A DNA stretch of 64,000 nt from assembly GCA_039704465.1 (NCBI GenBank), contig JASFAU010000001.1, positions 1,612,001 to 1,676,000 on the forward strand, in the 5' to 3' direction. The notes beneath the pieces were generated by a model. It was not told where the DNA came from. It was given only the letters and a program-made list of their open reading frames with translations, and searched no databases. Every line of letters begins with the position of its first letter. Position 1 is the first letter of the stretch. Source of the DNA: Plasmodiophora brassicae (Eukaryota > Endomyxa > Phytomyxea > Plasmodiophorida > Plasmodiophoridae). Below, in pieces: positions 42,429-53,245 of the stretch. The position numbers and the translations under genes are program-made.

Positions 42429-43917
42429 AGAGCATCTCCACCGCGGAGCCGTTTTCGATATCGTTATCGTCAGATCTGACGATTCAGCTTGGAGTCAGTT
42501 ACACCAACCGAGCCCGTCACTTCCGGCACAGATCTAATTCAGACCTGTGGCGATTCTGTTGTCTATTGATCGGTCGAGACGATGATGGGCTCGTCGAGAC
42601 AAGCGTCCGTAACGGTCCTTCTAGTCCTGCTACCGATTCTTCTGGGTCTGGACACGCCCATTCTCTTCCAGCTGCTGCACCTGCCGTGTCAACGCCCGTG
42701 CGACGTGGCAAAAGGGAGGGGGGCGAAGAATTTTACTCCAGGGGAGGACCTCATGATCGCGAAGGCGTACGCGGCAATAAGTTTCTCACGTCGTTGTTCA
42801 CGGAAGACGACCAAGAGCGGTCCGAGTTCATTCGTCTCCAGCGTGAGCAAGCACTTCTGGAGGCGCGCCTTGAAGTGGCCAAGAAGCGAAACGAACTCGC
42901 TCAATTGGAGGAACGGCATTAATACAGCACGTTCGTTTTCATTCGACAATAAATGTAAACTGTTTATTGGCCTGTTACTTGAAGAATACAGGTTCCAGCT
43001 AGCTGCTGTCGTCGGCGCCGCCAAACATTGACCGTAGGTGTTCCACGAGGACTGCCTTGAGCCGGGCATGCATAGAACGGTTGTGGATCCGTGACATATT
43101 AACAAGCTTTGCATCGGGCGATAGCTCCTCGTCCTTGGCAGGAACAATGACAAATGGATGTTCAGGAACGTACTCAGAACCTTCGAAGTACGTCGAATCG
43201 ATGCTCGAAGTCAATAATGAGATTGTGGAGGATCACGCAAGTCTTGACAACGACACATAGGCCATAGCGCATCTCGATGCCAAGACTTGCGTGATCCTCG
43301 ACAATCTCATTATTGACTTCGAGCGAAAGCATGGCATCGATTCGACGATTCTTCCATTTGACGAGCAGGCAATCCAGCGATCCGATACAGCCGGGCCATC
43401 CAGCTTTCCACCCTTCGTCGAGCAGATGGTCCAGGTCGTCGACGGATGGAGACCGTATCGCCTCGTCCCCATATATATCGATGATGGCATTGCAGAAGCG
43501 ATGAAGGTTCTCGATAGCGGTAGACTCGGCGAGTCTGAACTTATCGTCCAGCTCGTGTGCTGAATCACCTGATGTGAGCATGCGCAACGCGCAGACGACT
43601 TTCTGCAAGGATGTAAACCCTGGAACCTAAGGAAGATTCGGGATAAACGCAACGTATAGGTAGAACAGAACGGTCCTTACCCCAAGAGCATCCTTTTTCT
43701 GCAGGAAGTATTCATCGAACCGCGTCACGCGTTCGTGAATCTCATCGAAAAGCGCCCTCGGCATTCGGAACGTCCGTCGAAAATGATTGGCATCATAAAC
43801 CGGATCAGGGCCCCAGTAATCATCGAAGATTAGCTGGACATACAACAGTCGCCGGCGGTTTTTGTTCGGCGCCCGTCCACGTCGAGAGCCGCCCCATCCA
43901 TCCACGTGCAAAAGCAC
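42429..43917. mobile_element. Broken PIF/Harbinger transposon (transposase remnant)
   Basis: The left end, GAGCATCTCCACCGCGGAGC at 42432, is preceded by TAA, resembling plant Harbinger/Tourist termini. A plus-strand frame (42566-42922) ends in a charged helix (EFIRLQREQALLEARLEVAK), as in accessory proteins of these elements. The minus strand carries HARBI1-like transposase pieces: GPDPVYDANHFRRTFRMPR (43917 on), FRLAESTAIENLHRFCNAII and GCIGSLDCLLVKWKN (43608 on, first catalytic Asp region), and VKTCVILHNLII. The middle of the DDE domain is missing and a short segment is duplicated in opposite orientation near 43200-43330. No right terminus was found; the copy ends abruptly in hAT sequence at about 43900. 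Confidence 0.7.
43174..43917 (-). pseudogene. HARBI1-like DDE nuclease fragments
   Basis: Two minus-strand frames, 43917-43627 and 43608-43174, hold the N-terminal and part of the catalytic region of a PIF/Harbinger transposase. The start of the first is fused to flanking sequence. The second contains SLDC (first Asp) and then jumps to the C-terminal ILHNLI motif, so residues around the second Asp and the Glu are lost. It cannot be catalytically active as read. Confidence 0.65.
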
Positions 43918-44726
43918 GTCTTATATCGACGTTCGCGTTCGCTGTTTCTTTGACGCTCGCCTGCTCAATCTCCATGTCATGGCTGTACCTTTCTTCGAAA
44001 GCCACACCGGTCTGGCAATCTTCAACATGGTGCGTAAGCTGTTTAATGTACTCTGCCCAGCATGGGAGAACAAGCTGTTGGCATGCTCTACCGACGGCGC
44101 GGCGAACATGACTGGGCACATCTCCGGTGTCGTAACGCAACTACATCAGCTGGCTAAAGCCTGGATTTATCCGAGTCTGGTGCGCCTTGCATCAGATCGA
44201 CCTTGTGATGCAGGCTGCCTATTCTTCGCTTGACAAGGGGGCGTTCTTCTCCAGTTTGACAAAAACGATAGCCTATCTGCATCAGCCGTCTGTGTCTGTT
44301 AAGATAGGCAAAGCTTGTCCCTCACTGTCCAAGACGCGCTGGGCTTCGATGTTTAACGTCACGAAATTCTTCCTCGACCAGTTGACGGAGATCGTTGCGT
44401 TGCTGTACAATAAACCCGATGGAATTAAGATGGCCCCCGACTTTCAGCTGCTTGTTGTCGCGGTGAACGCGCTCTCTGAGACGGTGAACGAATCGACCTG
44501 CAAACCGCAAGGACGACAGACCACAGTGAACGAGCAGGCAGACGAGGTCGAATCGCTGGCTGGGCGAATCATGAAGCTGGCTTGGATCAAGTACATTGGT
44601 GCTGAAGTTGGCGGATCTGACGATGTCATTGACGAACCCGTTCACGAATCGAATACGATACGCTACAGTGGGTATACTGTGTCTGGAAACAACACCGAGG
44701 GCTTGCGAATGGACCACGGACCATGA
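43900..44726 (+). pseudogene. hAT-like transposase copy A, 5'-truncated
   Basis: Homology begins abruptly at about 43900 and runs through YIDVRVRCFFDARLLNLHVM, FFESHTGLAIFNMV, WENKLLACSTDGAANMTGHI, then, after a frame change near 44170, LHQIDLVMQAAY, TKTIAYLHQPSVSVKIGKAC, LSKTRWASMFNVTKFFLD. This is the RNase H-like core of hAT-superfamily transposases with the CSTDGA catalytic region. The copy lacks the BED finger and its 5' half, is frameshifted, and lies in opposite orientation to copy B. Confidence 0.7.
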
Positions 44727-44729
44727 TCG

Positions 44730-45950
44730 ATTAGCTGCCTGCTCGTTCACAGTGGTTTGCCGTCCTTGCAATTTGCAGATCGATTCGTTCACCGTCTCAG
44801 ATAGCGCGTTCACCGCGACAACAAGCAGCTGAAAGTCGGGGGCCATCTTAATTCCATCGGGTTTATCGTACAGCAACGCAACGATCTCCGTCACGTTGTC
44901 GAGAAAGAATTTGATGACGTTGAACAGCGACGCCCAGCGCGTCTTGGACAATGAAGGACAAGCTTTGCCCAGTCTGACAGACACAGACGGCTGATGCAGA
45001 TAGGCTATCGTCTTCGTCAAACTGGAGAAGAATGCCCCGTTATCAAGCGAAACAATATGCAGCCTGCATCACAAGGACGATCTGATGCAAGGCGCACCAG
45101 ACCCGGATAAATTCAGGCTTGGCAACCTCACTCAGGCGCGTTACGACACCGGAGATGTGCCCAGTCATGTTCGCAGCGCTGTCGGTAGAACGTGCTAGCA
45201 ACTTGTTCTCCCAACCGCGACAAAGAACATTAAAGAGTTTGCAGACCATGTTGAACATGGCCAGACCGATGTGGCTTTCGTAGAAACGAACAGCCATGAC
45301 ATGAAGATTGGGCAAGCGACCGTGAAAGAAGCAGCGAACGCGCACGTCGATATAAGGCGTGCCTTTGCACGTGGACCCGTCGAGCGCCAACGAGAACGCC
45401 CAGACCGATTCATCGGACAGGATTGAGAAAATGTTGTGAAAACCCGACAGCGCACGTGATTCGGACATGGCTGGCGACGTTATCCTCAGAAACCCAGCCG
45501 AGCTGGGTGCAGGACGTGACTTCACCGGTTGCAGACCCAGCGCGAGACGCGGACGGAAGCCTTTCTCGACCTTGTACGCGGTGGTAGTCGGTCGCTGCCC
45601 CTGGCGCCCGAAAGAAACGCTGAACATGCACTTGGCCAGGTGACCACACCACGCGGCCCATACGCGGATGGCTTCATGCCGTACTGCAGTTCATGATCAG
45701 ACTGGAACGATGCCCCGTCATCCCTCATCCGTTTGCTCGGGCGGCGGATGTCTTCGGAAAGACTATCAAGTATCAACACCTGACGACATGGCTCGCAGGG
45801 TGCCAACTGCAGACTGTAGAGGGTTCCCCGCATAGCCATACGGAGTCCGCAGAACTGCAGGATGGCGACGCCGAACGCCACTGTGGTTCCCAGGGCACGT
45901 TCAGGTCGCCTGAACTGGATCCGGCGAAATATGTCTCCACATTGACGTAA
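44730..45950 (-). mobile_element. hAT-like transposon copy B (inverted relative to copy A)
   Basis: Minus-strand frames 45627-45043 and 45020-44322 encode a more complete transposase: an upstream basic region, MSESRALSGFHNIFSILSD, SVWAFSLALDGSTCKGTPYI, DVRVRCFFHGRLPNLHVMA, RSTDSAANMTGHISGVVTRL, VWCALHQIVLVMQ and LSKTRWASLFNVIKFFLD. It is broken near 45040 by a frame change and merges with copy A at the palindrome centre (about 44540-44730), so the C-terminal dimerisation region is missing. No clear terminal repeats or target duplication were found. Confidence 0.7.
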
Positions 45951-46108
45951 AATGTGCTTCAGGAGCTATTTTTAGGAAATGCCCAATTTCAAGTGGCCTG
46001 TCCCGGACGATACAAGATTATTGAGGAGCAGTTTAGAGATAGCTAACAGTGAGTTAAATAGAGGGGAAACGGGGGGTAGCACCTTCCGTCTCGGACTGGG
46101 GCCTCGTG

Positions 46109-47402
46109 TTAATGACCCCAAGAGTAGACCATGCCGTTGCTGTTGCCGGTGTAGATCGTGCTCGTTTCCTCGCAATAGCATAGGGAGGTGACGCTATCCA
46201 GGGCGGCGCCGCGGATAACGTCACCATCACTGTCGCTGCACGAGATCTTGCCATGCAGCCTGCCGGTGAAGACACTGGAGACATTGATGCTGCCGCGTGT
46301 GCTCCTGTCGTTGGCGCAGTACGATATGATGGTGTCCTGCGACCGGGTGATGACAATGCTACTCGTGTGCGAATCCGGGTTGAACAGAAGATGGTCTTCG
46401 AAGCGAGTGACAAGCTGACCACGAAAGTTCCACGCCGATATCACACCCTCTCTGAACGTTAGGAACAACTGGTTCTCAAACAGGAAGATGAAGGCGGACG
46501 GCGTCAGGAACTCATGATGGGGAATTTCAACGTACGACCCGTTGCGAATGTCAATGATCATCGTCGGTTCACCCGACTGCTTGACGAGCAGTTTCTCGCT
46601 GAACAGTTCCACGAAATCGATCTTCCTGTTGCGCTTCAGCAGATGCTGGAACGACTTCAGCTCGGCGCCCGACTCGATATCAATCAACTTCAGCGGCAGG
46701 CTCGATTTCGTGTGCTGCATGATGAGAAGCATGATCCCCAGCGAGACCTTCACCTCGTTGATTCGGTGATCACAGAAATCGTGCAGGACGGTGTAATTCG
46801 TCAGCTCCCAGATCGTGTAATGGCTGCATCGTGTCGAGTGTCAGCCGCTTGCCCGATTTCACAATCACGAGCAACGCGACATGGCCGTACCTGTTGTCGG
46901 CGGAGAACGTGATCACCTTCGAATTGACTTCGTCGAATTCGATGAACCCTGGGTATCGTAGCGACTCGCTGTCGAACACCGGTCGGCCGTCCTGCGGCCT
47001 GCCTTGCTCGATGCTGTCGATACTGGTCGATCTGCATTTCAGCGACGTGTAATTATCGCTCCTGAAGACGGATACAGTGATGATTGTCCTGTTCGCCTTG
47101 TTGTGGAACAGCGACCTGATGATCTCGTCCTCGGCGATATTCAGGTAGCACAGGCGACGCATGCCCTGATGCCTGGCGAACGCGACGCAGACGCCGGTCT
47201 GCGTCAGCGCCAGCAGAAGGCCGTCGGCGAGGATCATCTCGGTGATATCCGACCGTCGTTTCAGCAGCGGCAGCTTATGCGCGAGGTGCGCGTCGTGCAT
47301 GTCAATGGCGGCCTTGACACGCATGCCCGAGAAGCGATTGCGCCCGTGCGTCCGCGCCGCCTGCCAAGCGGGACCGGCATCGCCCGTCTCCCGACGCCGC
47401 AT
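46109..47402 (-). CDS. Conserved WD40-like beta-propeller protein of plant/protist type
   Basis: Propeller protein similar to an uncharacterised plant family recognised by IEFDEVNSKVITFSADN, YTIWELTNYTVLHDF, VKVSLGIMLLIMQ, PLKLIDIESGAELKSFQHLL, KIDFVELFSEKLLVKQ, FLTPSAFIFLFENQLFLTFR, VISAWNFRGQLVTRFEDHLL, DTIISYCAND and YTGNSNGMVYSW. An intron (GTACGGCCA...ATGCAG, about 46830-46897) splits ADN from the following blade and restores the frame. The N-terminus is unsettled: 47402 (MRRRETGDAG) may be internal, because a GC-rich stretch continues upstream to 48027 without clear homology. Function unknown; WD40 proteins of this kind usually serve as adaptors. Confidence 0.75.
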
Positions 47403-48012
47403 ACCCCCGATTGGCGTCGCCGGGCCACGTCTGTATCGGCCGCCCTAGACCAGTCACACAGCAACGCCTGCAGCAGCCCGGTTTCAAATATCGCGCCCTC
47501 ACGGAATGCCCATGCAGCGCCTCGCCTGCCCACCTGGATGGCAGATGCTGGTCGTGCAGGGACGGGGTCCAACAATGCCGGGGCGCACGGAAGCGACCGC
47601 CGCGGGGGGAGTATCCACGCGCTACCCACGGCGGCAACTTTTCGCCCTCCCCGCCTCCCTCGATCAGGTACAGATGCGTGCGTGCGCCCCGCGCCCCAGT
47701 CCGGGGGACATTTTGTTCGCCCCGCCTCCCCGGCTCAACCGGTTCGCACATTCCAGCCGCCACGGCCGCCGCCGCAGTCGCGACTGCTCCAACACGCCGT
47801 GCCGGGTCATGCCGCCGTCCAGCTGCCGCAACGTTAAGTGCGCCCCCGCCCCCTGACACATTGGCCTGTAGGGCGGTTAGACTGTCGGAAGGGAACAACT
47901 GCGCGTGGTGACCTGCATTGTTTTTAGAATCAAGCGTCCTGGACGTGTCATGGAGCCCGCTGTCTACAGAGGTGCGGTCTGCGCTCTCATGACAGCTAGG
48001 CTCATCATCTGA
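47403..48012. other. GC-rich divergent spacer
   Basis: About 600 bases of Pro/Ala/Arg-coding GC-rich sequence between the WD40-like gene (-) and the MINDY gene (+). Frames on both strands are open, but biased composition explains this. It probably contains both 5' ends. Confidence 0.4.
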
Positions 48013-49017
48013 ATGGAGCCTGTCCACAGTGAAGTGGATACGTTACGAGGGTCGTCAGACCCCCATCCTTCTGCAGTCGGTAAACGGCCCCTGCCCGTTG
48101 ATCGCGGTGTGCAACGTTCTTCTGTTGGGCAATAGGATTAGCGTGACAGCGGGAACGGCAACCGTGTCGTACCCGACACTGCACGGCTTGCTACAGTCGT
48201 ACTTCAGTGCTCGGGCAGCGGAGATGAGCCCATCAAAGGTGGAGAACTACCTTCGGCAGGTGCGTCTCTATGGCAACGATGAGTCATCGGTTCACCTGTT
48301 CTGATGCGTGGTCCCAGGTGAACGATGTGCTGGGGAACCTGGAGAGCACCCAGACAGGACTTAACGTCAACCCGATCTTTTCCAGCTGCTCGGCGTTCGA
48401 ATTCACTGTCGAGTTGCAGCTGTTCGACCTGTGTGGCGTTGAGCTCGTGCACACATGGGTGTATGACAGTGATGACCAGCAGCTGCGATCTGCCATCAGC
48501 GACATGTCGTACAATCAGGTCACCAACATCATCACGGCCGCCGACTACCCGGACAAAGAACGCCAGCAATGCCTTCAGCGATGGCTGTCGGAAACGTCTA
48601 ACCAGCAAACACTACTCGGGCAATCCCTGGTTGCATCGCATATGGGAGGCAGGTTCTAACTGGATATCAGCTGCGTCTATGGACCTCTGACTTGACGCTG
48701 CTACAGAAGGGGCAATGTCCATCTTGTTTGCCCACAACCACTTCTTCGTTTTTTTGAAGCGCCACAGTATGGTGTACGAGCTCGTCACCAATGCTGATAT
48801 CGCTGCAGCCGATCCAAGGATAACATGGAGAAGTTTCGGGCCTGCCCGTATCACGCACTACGATGACGTGTTCCAGGATCTGTCGCACAGCCAGCCGGAC
48901 ACGCCAGCCAGACCTCACACGCCGGGAGCATACCCTGGACAGCAACGGTATAATCATGGAGCAACAGCGATGAGGAGGCGACCAAGTGACGACCTGTGTT
49001 TCTGCACGATACAATAG
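48013..49017 (+). CDS. MINDY (FAM63) family deubiquitinase
   Basis: Cysteine deubiquitinase that prefers K48-linked chains. Motifs: PILLQSVNGPCPLIAVCNVL, with the catalytic Cys in NGPCPL; NVNPIFSSCSAFEFTVELQL; FDLCGVELVHTWVYDSDD, containing the catalytic His; and ILFAHNHFFVFLKRHSMVYE plus LVTNADI, the F-x-N-H-F element. Introns: one near 48262-48309 after NYLRQ, and 48628-48673 (GTTGCATCG...ATATCAG, branch TTCTAACTG) leading to LRLWTSDLTLLQKG. A one-base gap in the G run 48709-48712 must be bridged to continue into MSILFAHNHFF. The C-terminal end after DDVFQDLS is uncertain, and the first exon or start is not resolved (48013 or an upstream short exon). Confidence 0.78.
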
Positions 49018-49180
49018 ACACGTTCGCTGCTCGCGTTACGTTAGCAACAGGGGCGTTCACGAAACGCAATGAGAAGTACTGGCAGGCAGACTCACCAGTA
49101 ACCAGCCGGATTAATCAGCGCTATCATCTCGAAGTCTGGTCATCATCATAATTGCCGATCGGGACAAGGCATGTGGTGGC

Positions 49181-49951
49181 GTGCTGCTCGCCGAGCCAAG
49201 GCGGCTCCGCGTCCAGGTACGATGGGATACGCTGGATGCAGGAGAGCCAGTTCTTATTGCAGACGTGGCAGACACCGAGGACCTTCTCTGCACAGCCGCT
49301 GCAGCTGGCGATGTCGCAACGGTGCTGCGTCTTCTCAGCGACGAACCGACGTCAGCATTGCATTACGCGGTTGTCCATGGCCAGGCCGACGTCGTCCGCG
49401 CGATGCTGGGTAGGCTGGAAATGAGCCCACAGCTTGTGCTGACGGCAGCCGAGCACGGGCACTACGATATCGTCGCGTTGCTGCTGGGCGCGGAAGGAAG
49501 CGATCCAGGTGCGATGGAGTCAATGATATTTCGGCAAGCAGCAGGCCGCGGCGACCGCCTATTGGTTTCCATGCTGCTGGAAGACGCGCGTGTCAATCCG
49601 GATGCGTTGAGCTCTGGCGCCCTGTGCCAGGCGGCAGCCAGGGGCCATCTCCGCGTGGTACGAGAACTCCTAAATGACGGCCGGTCCACGAATCTCGTCG
49701 AGGCACTGAGGGGAGCGGCAAGAGGCCACCATCGCGACGTGGTTGTCTGTCTAATCGGGCACCCGTGCACGGTGCCAAAGTGTGTGATTAAGTATCTTCT
49801 GGAGGAGCGCGATCACGACCTCACCGTGATGACCGCGGTTCGAGACGCAGGATGGATTGCGATCCCAAACGAATGCCTTGACATCGTGTTCCACTTCGTG
49901 TTCGGGGACTTGGATACGCCATCAATTCGCCAGCTTTTCCATAAACTGTAA
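49181..49951 (+). CDS. Ankyrin-repeat protein
   Basis: 256 residues in one exon from 49181; the N-terminus could begin slightly upstream in another exon. At least six divergent ankyrin repeats: LLCTAAAAGDVATVLRLLSD, ALHYAVVHGQADVVRAML, LVLTAAEHGHYDIVALLLG, IFRQAAGRGDRLLVSMLLED, ALCQAAARGHLRVVRELLND, ALRGAARGHHRDVVVCLIG. A C-terminal helical cap follows (CLDIVFHFVFGDLDTPSIRQ). No second domain. Likely an intracellular protein-binding scaffold; the first motif before the repeats (RRLRVQVRWDTLDAGE) is not recognised. Confidence 0.8.
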   Translation: MLLAEPRRLRVQVRWDTLDAGEPVLIADVADTEDLLCTAAAAGDVATVLRLLSDEPTSALHYAVVHGQADVVRAMLGRLEMSPQLVLTAAEHGHYDIVALLLGAEGSDPGAMESMIFRQAAGRGDRLLVSMLLEDARVNPDALSSGALCQAAARGHLRVVRELLNDGRSTNLVEALRGAARGHHRDVVVCLIGHPCTVPKCVIKYLLEERDHDLTVMTAVRDAGWIAIPNECLDIVFHFVFGDLDTPSIRQLFHKL

Positions 49952-50287
49952 CTGGCACTATCCGCCAGCGCGTCCATAACACCTTTTTACCGAGGACGGC
50001 TCGACGTTGGCACCCGGTTACGTTGCAGATTGTCACGATGTACCTGTCGTCCACTTCTGAGACGAGGTACCTTTGCTCGTTCAACAACCCGGCAGACGAT
50101 TGCAGGTGTGGTCGGAGCCGTAACTCAAACGTTTCAATGTTTGCTAACGCGGCTCGCTCGTGTCATCTTCCTTCGAAACCCAACCTGTCAACGACATATC
50201 CCTCTTACGCACAGAGCGCCCCGAAACCTGCGCAGCAACGTAGAGACCGCACGACGTTTATTACGAACTCACATAACCGCCAGTTTC
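49952..50287. other. Convergent intergenic region
   Basis: About 335 bases between the ankyrin gene (+) and the 3' end of the acyl-CoA oxidase gene (-). Nothing recognised. Confidence 0.4.
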
Positions 50288-53000
50288 TCAGTGCCCGCCG
50301 GGCACGTTCGGATAACTGTAGGCGGCGACCCAATCGCCAGCAATAGGCGCATCGATGAGCTGTACAAACAAGGCGAGTCGTTGGTTGCGTAAGGGCGCGC
50401 CGAATTGCGGACACGAACCTTCTCTGGGATGCCGAAACTGTCAACGAGTCTCCGAGCATGCGGGCGCAACGCAGCCAGGAGACGGTTGATCTCGTTCCAA
50501 ATCGCCTTCACCTGTTGACAGACAGTTCATTGACATATCTACCAGCCCGACCAGTCGACAAACCTTCAGCTGGCTGAAATAGTTGAACGTCATGAAGAAC
50601 CCCATGTTCTCTGACCAGGGGAGTCACGAACACAATGTTGGGACAATTGGAATGCCAAACCTTGAATAGTCCACAGCGCATGCAAAGCGCACAGAATGTG
50701 CAGGACTGGTTTAAGACATTCGTCGGCACGGTCGACAGCAGAAGTAAACGACGAAACTACGATACGATCAATGTGAGCTTGAGACAGCTCCTTGACAATG
50801 TCCTGGCATCGGTTCCAGGCCTCCTGTGAATCAGAACCGGAGAACCTAACGATGTACATCGCTGAGATGTGTTCGACGATCCGGCACAGCAAACCGCACT
50901 ACCTGTTCAGTTTGTTGACAAGCGCCCGCAGCAACCGGGCTTCGCGATACTCCATCGCATTGTTGAAGAAGTCAAAGTCTCTCAAGTGCGCTTCGGATGA
51001 GCGAACTTTAGTAACAGGGTTTGTGTCGCGAATTTCCATGTTCAGTTGACGCCCGAAGTACGACAATAAGCCAACAAAACCTGTTCTTAAGGTAAGTTCT
51101 GTGGTAAAGCAACGCATGCAAACCAGTACCGTGTCCGGCGCTGAGCTGTTCCCGGAACTCCTTCAGCAAGGCAGCGGCGACCTGTTGCAATAACTACACG
51201 CCCATGAACTTAGACCAATGGGTGGCATGCTCGCAAACGCATCTCCAACATACCACGTTGTTATCACCTTCCCAGGTGACGTCGATGTTTGAATCATTCA
51301 TTAACGGGCCAATGCGGTTAGCCGCCATGAACCCCATTCCTCCACAAGCCTCGCGACATTCCTGCAGCGTTTTGGTCCGGTGCCAGGTCATCGCGGGTTT
51401 CAACGCTGCTGCAAGAACATGGAGCTCTTTGGGATCCGGGTCTGTGTAACACCATTAGGCAAACGAACCAAAGTAACCCAGCGGTCTGACCATTGAACCA
51501 GAGCTGCTTTGCGTCGTTAATGGCGAACTGCAGAGCATATGTCTTGGCCAACAGGGGGAAGAGGCGACGTTGATGACCAAGGTAATCCAACAGCAGCGTT
51601 TCCCCACCATCGGCTTTGCCGAATTGCCTTCGGGAGAGGGCATAGCGAATGGCAATTATCAATGAAACCTTTGAAATGTTCAAAGCGCCCTGTAGGAAGA
51701 CTGTTAGTCCCTTGCGGCGTTATATAATTCAGCTAACGAACCTGAGCTACAGTCACGCGACCAGCGACAAGGGCGCTTATCATGGTCGTAAAGCGAACGC
51801 CTTTGTGCTGAATTTCGGACTGGTACTGGCCCTTCGCGTCAATTCTTCCGAATCGCGATAGAATCGCATCGCGTGGAACCCTCTTGCGGTCCAGCCAAAG
51901 CCGTCCATTGTCGACCCCTTGAAGACCGGACTTGATACCACAATCCTTGATACGGACGCCCTCACACAGAGACCCATCCGCATTTCGTATACGAAATAGA
52001 AATACGTGAACGCCTTGGTGAACGCCGTCAACAAATAGCTGGGCAAATACGACAGCGTGGTTGGCGTGACAGGCAAAGTTGCCGATGAAGATTTTCTGGG
52101 CCGTCTCGGTCGGCGTGTGCAGCACAAACTCTTGAGTGGAATGGTCGTATTCCGCGATAGTTTCGACATCACGGGCATTGGACCCGTGCCCAAGTTCCGT
52201 CAACCCGAACCCACCGAGAATGGACATGTCAGCAATCCCCGCCGCATACTTGTGGCGTTGCTCATCGCTGCCCATGTTCATCACCGTTCCTGGATGCACC
52301 CGTCACTTGTACTGACAAACACGTCTGCACGACGCGTTCCACCTCCAAAGAGGCCGAAGTTCACGCCAAACTTAGTCGCCAGTGTGCATCCGTGATAGTA
52401 CAACTATCCGCCCATTGGTGAGCCAAGCGCGAGACATCCCGGATGCGCATCTCACAATTTCGACCAGGGTCACCCAACGAAGAGGATCCCTGACAAGCAC
52501 GACGCGTCAGTCTGCGGACGATGACAGGACGATACGGTGTGCCCCCCCTACTCGAACATGTCCTGAAATCGATAGAATTTCGCACGTGCGTACACCATCA
52601 TCTGCTTCACAGTGATATCACGCTGCTCGTCGATGGAGCGGCCAAGAGTGTGCTTAATGGCCAGAAGCGGGTCATTCGCCAATAGTTCCAGCGCCTGCTT
52701 GCGAAGCTCCAGGTGGTACACGTCGAGCGTCCGCCACATCAATTCGGAATCGAAATCCAGATCGCTCGCTAGCATTTTCACGCCAGAGAACGGCAGCGCC
52801 TCCCGCACGAACGCCGGCAGGTGCCGACGGATCGCAGTAAGCGTCGCGTTCGACGGCGCCGAATCCGTCGAGATCGTCGCCACCGGGCTGACCCGGACCT
52901 GCCCCTCCCTCCTGTCGCCGACCTGGCGCATCAACCGCCCGATTCGCTCCATGGCACCCGGTAAGGACGTGGCGATGCGCGAACCGCGACCACCGACCAC
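50288..53000 (-). CDS. Peroxisomal acyl-CoA oxidase
   Basis: Flavoenzyme catalysing the first step of peroxisomal beta-oxidation (acyl-CoA to trans-2-enoyl-CoA plus H2O2). Motifs in order: LGRSIDEQRDITVKQM; DVSRLAHQWADSCTITDAHW with TKFGVNFGLFGGGT; MGSDEQRHKYAAGIADMSIL; GGFGLTELGHGSNARDVET (FAD region); AQKIFIGNFACHANHAVVFA; CGIKSGLQGVDNGRLW; ISALVAGRVTVAQ; ALSRRQFG; ECREACGGMGFMAANRIG with the catalytic-base region and DVTWEGDNNVV; EYREARLLRALV; AHIDRIVVSSF. The last exon encodes LIDAPIAGDWVAAYSYPNVP and then stop. Roughly ten exons; for example a 46-base GTCGTG...CATCCAG intron after GGGT and GTTCGTG...GTACAG before the last exon. The C-terminus (PGGH) is not a canonical SKL-type PTS1, so targeting may be indirect. 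Confidence 0.92.
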
Positions 53001-53245
53001 TCTCGGGGCAGCCTGTCACGTGGCTTGGACTGCACCGGTCACGTCATCCGGCCAGTCACGTCTTCAGTCCAAAAAGAAGTGAAAACCGCATGGGCCGCGT
53101 GCCACAAATCGATTGCTGAGGCGTTCACATACTGCCGCTGTCTGTACGGACAGTACCTAACTGGCGGGCAGCCTACCCCACCTACGGTACTTACGTAGAT
53201 GGTCGAATCGGAAACGATACGATATATCGACTCACGGCGAATATA

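Noticed and set aside
47302..48027. 241-residue minus-strand GC-rich frame, possible N-terminus of the WD40-like protein
   Set aside because: Ala/Arg/Gly-rich low-complexity sequence open in several frames; no conserved motif, so not joined to the gene.
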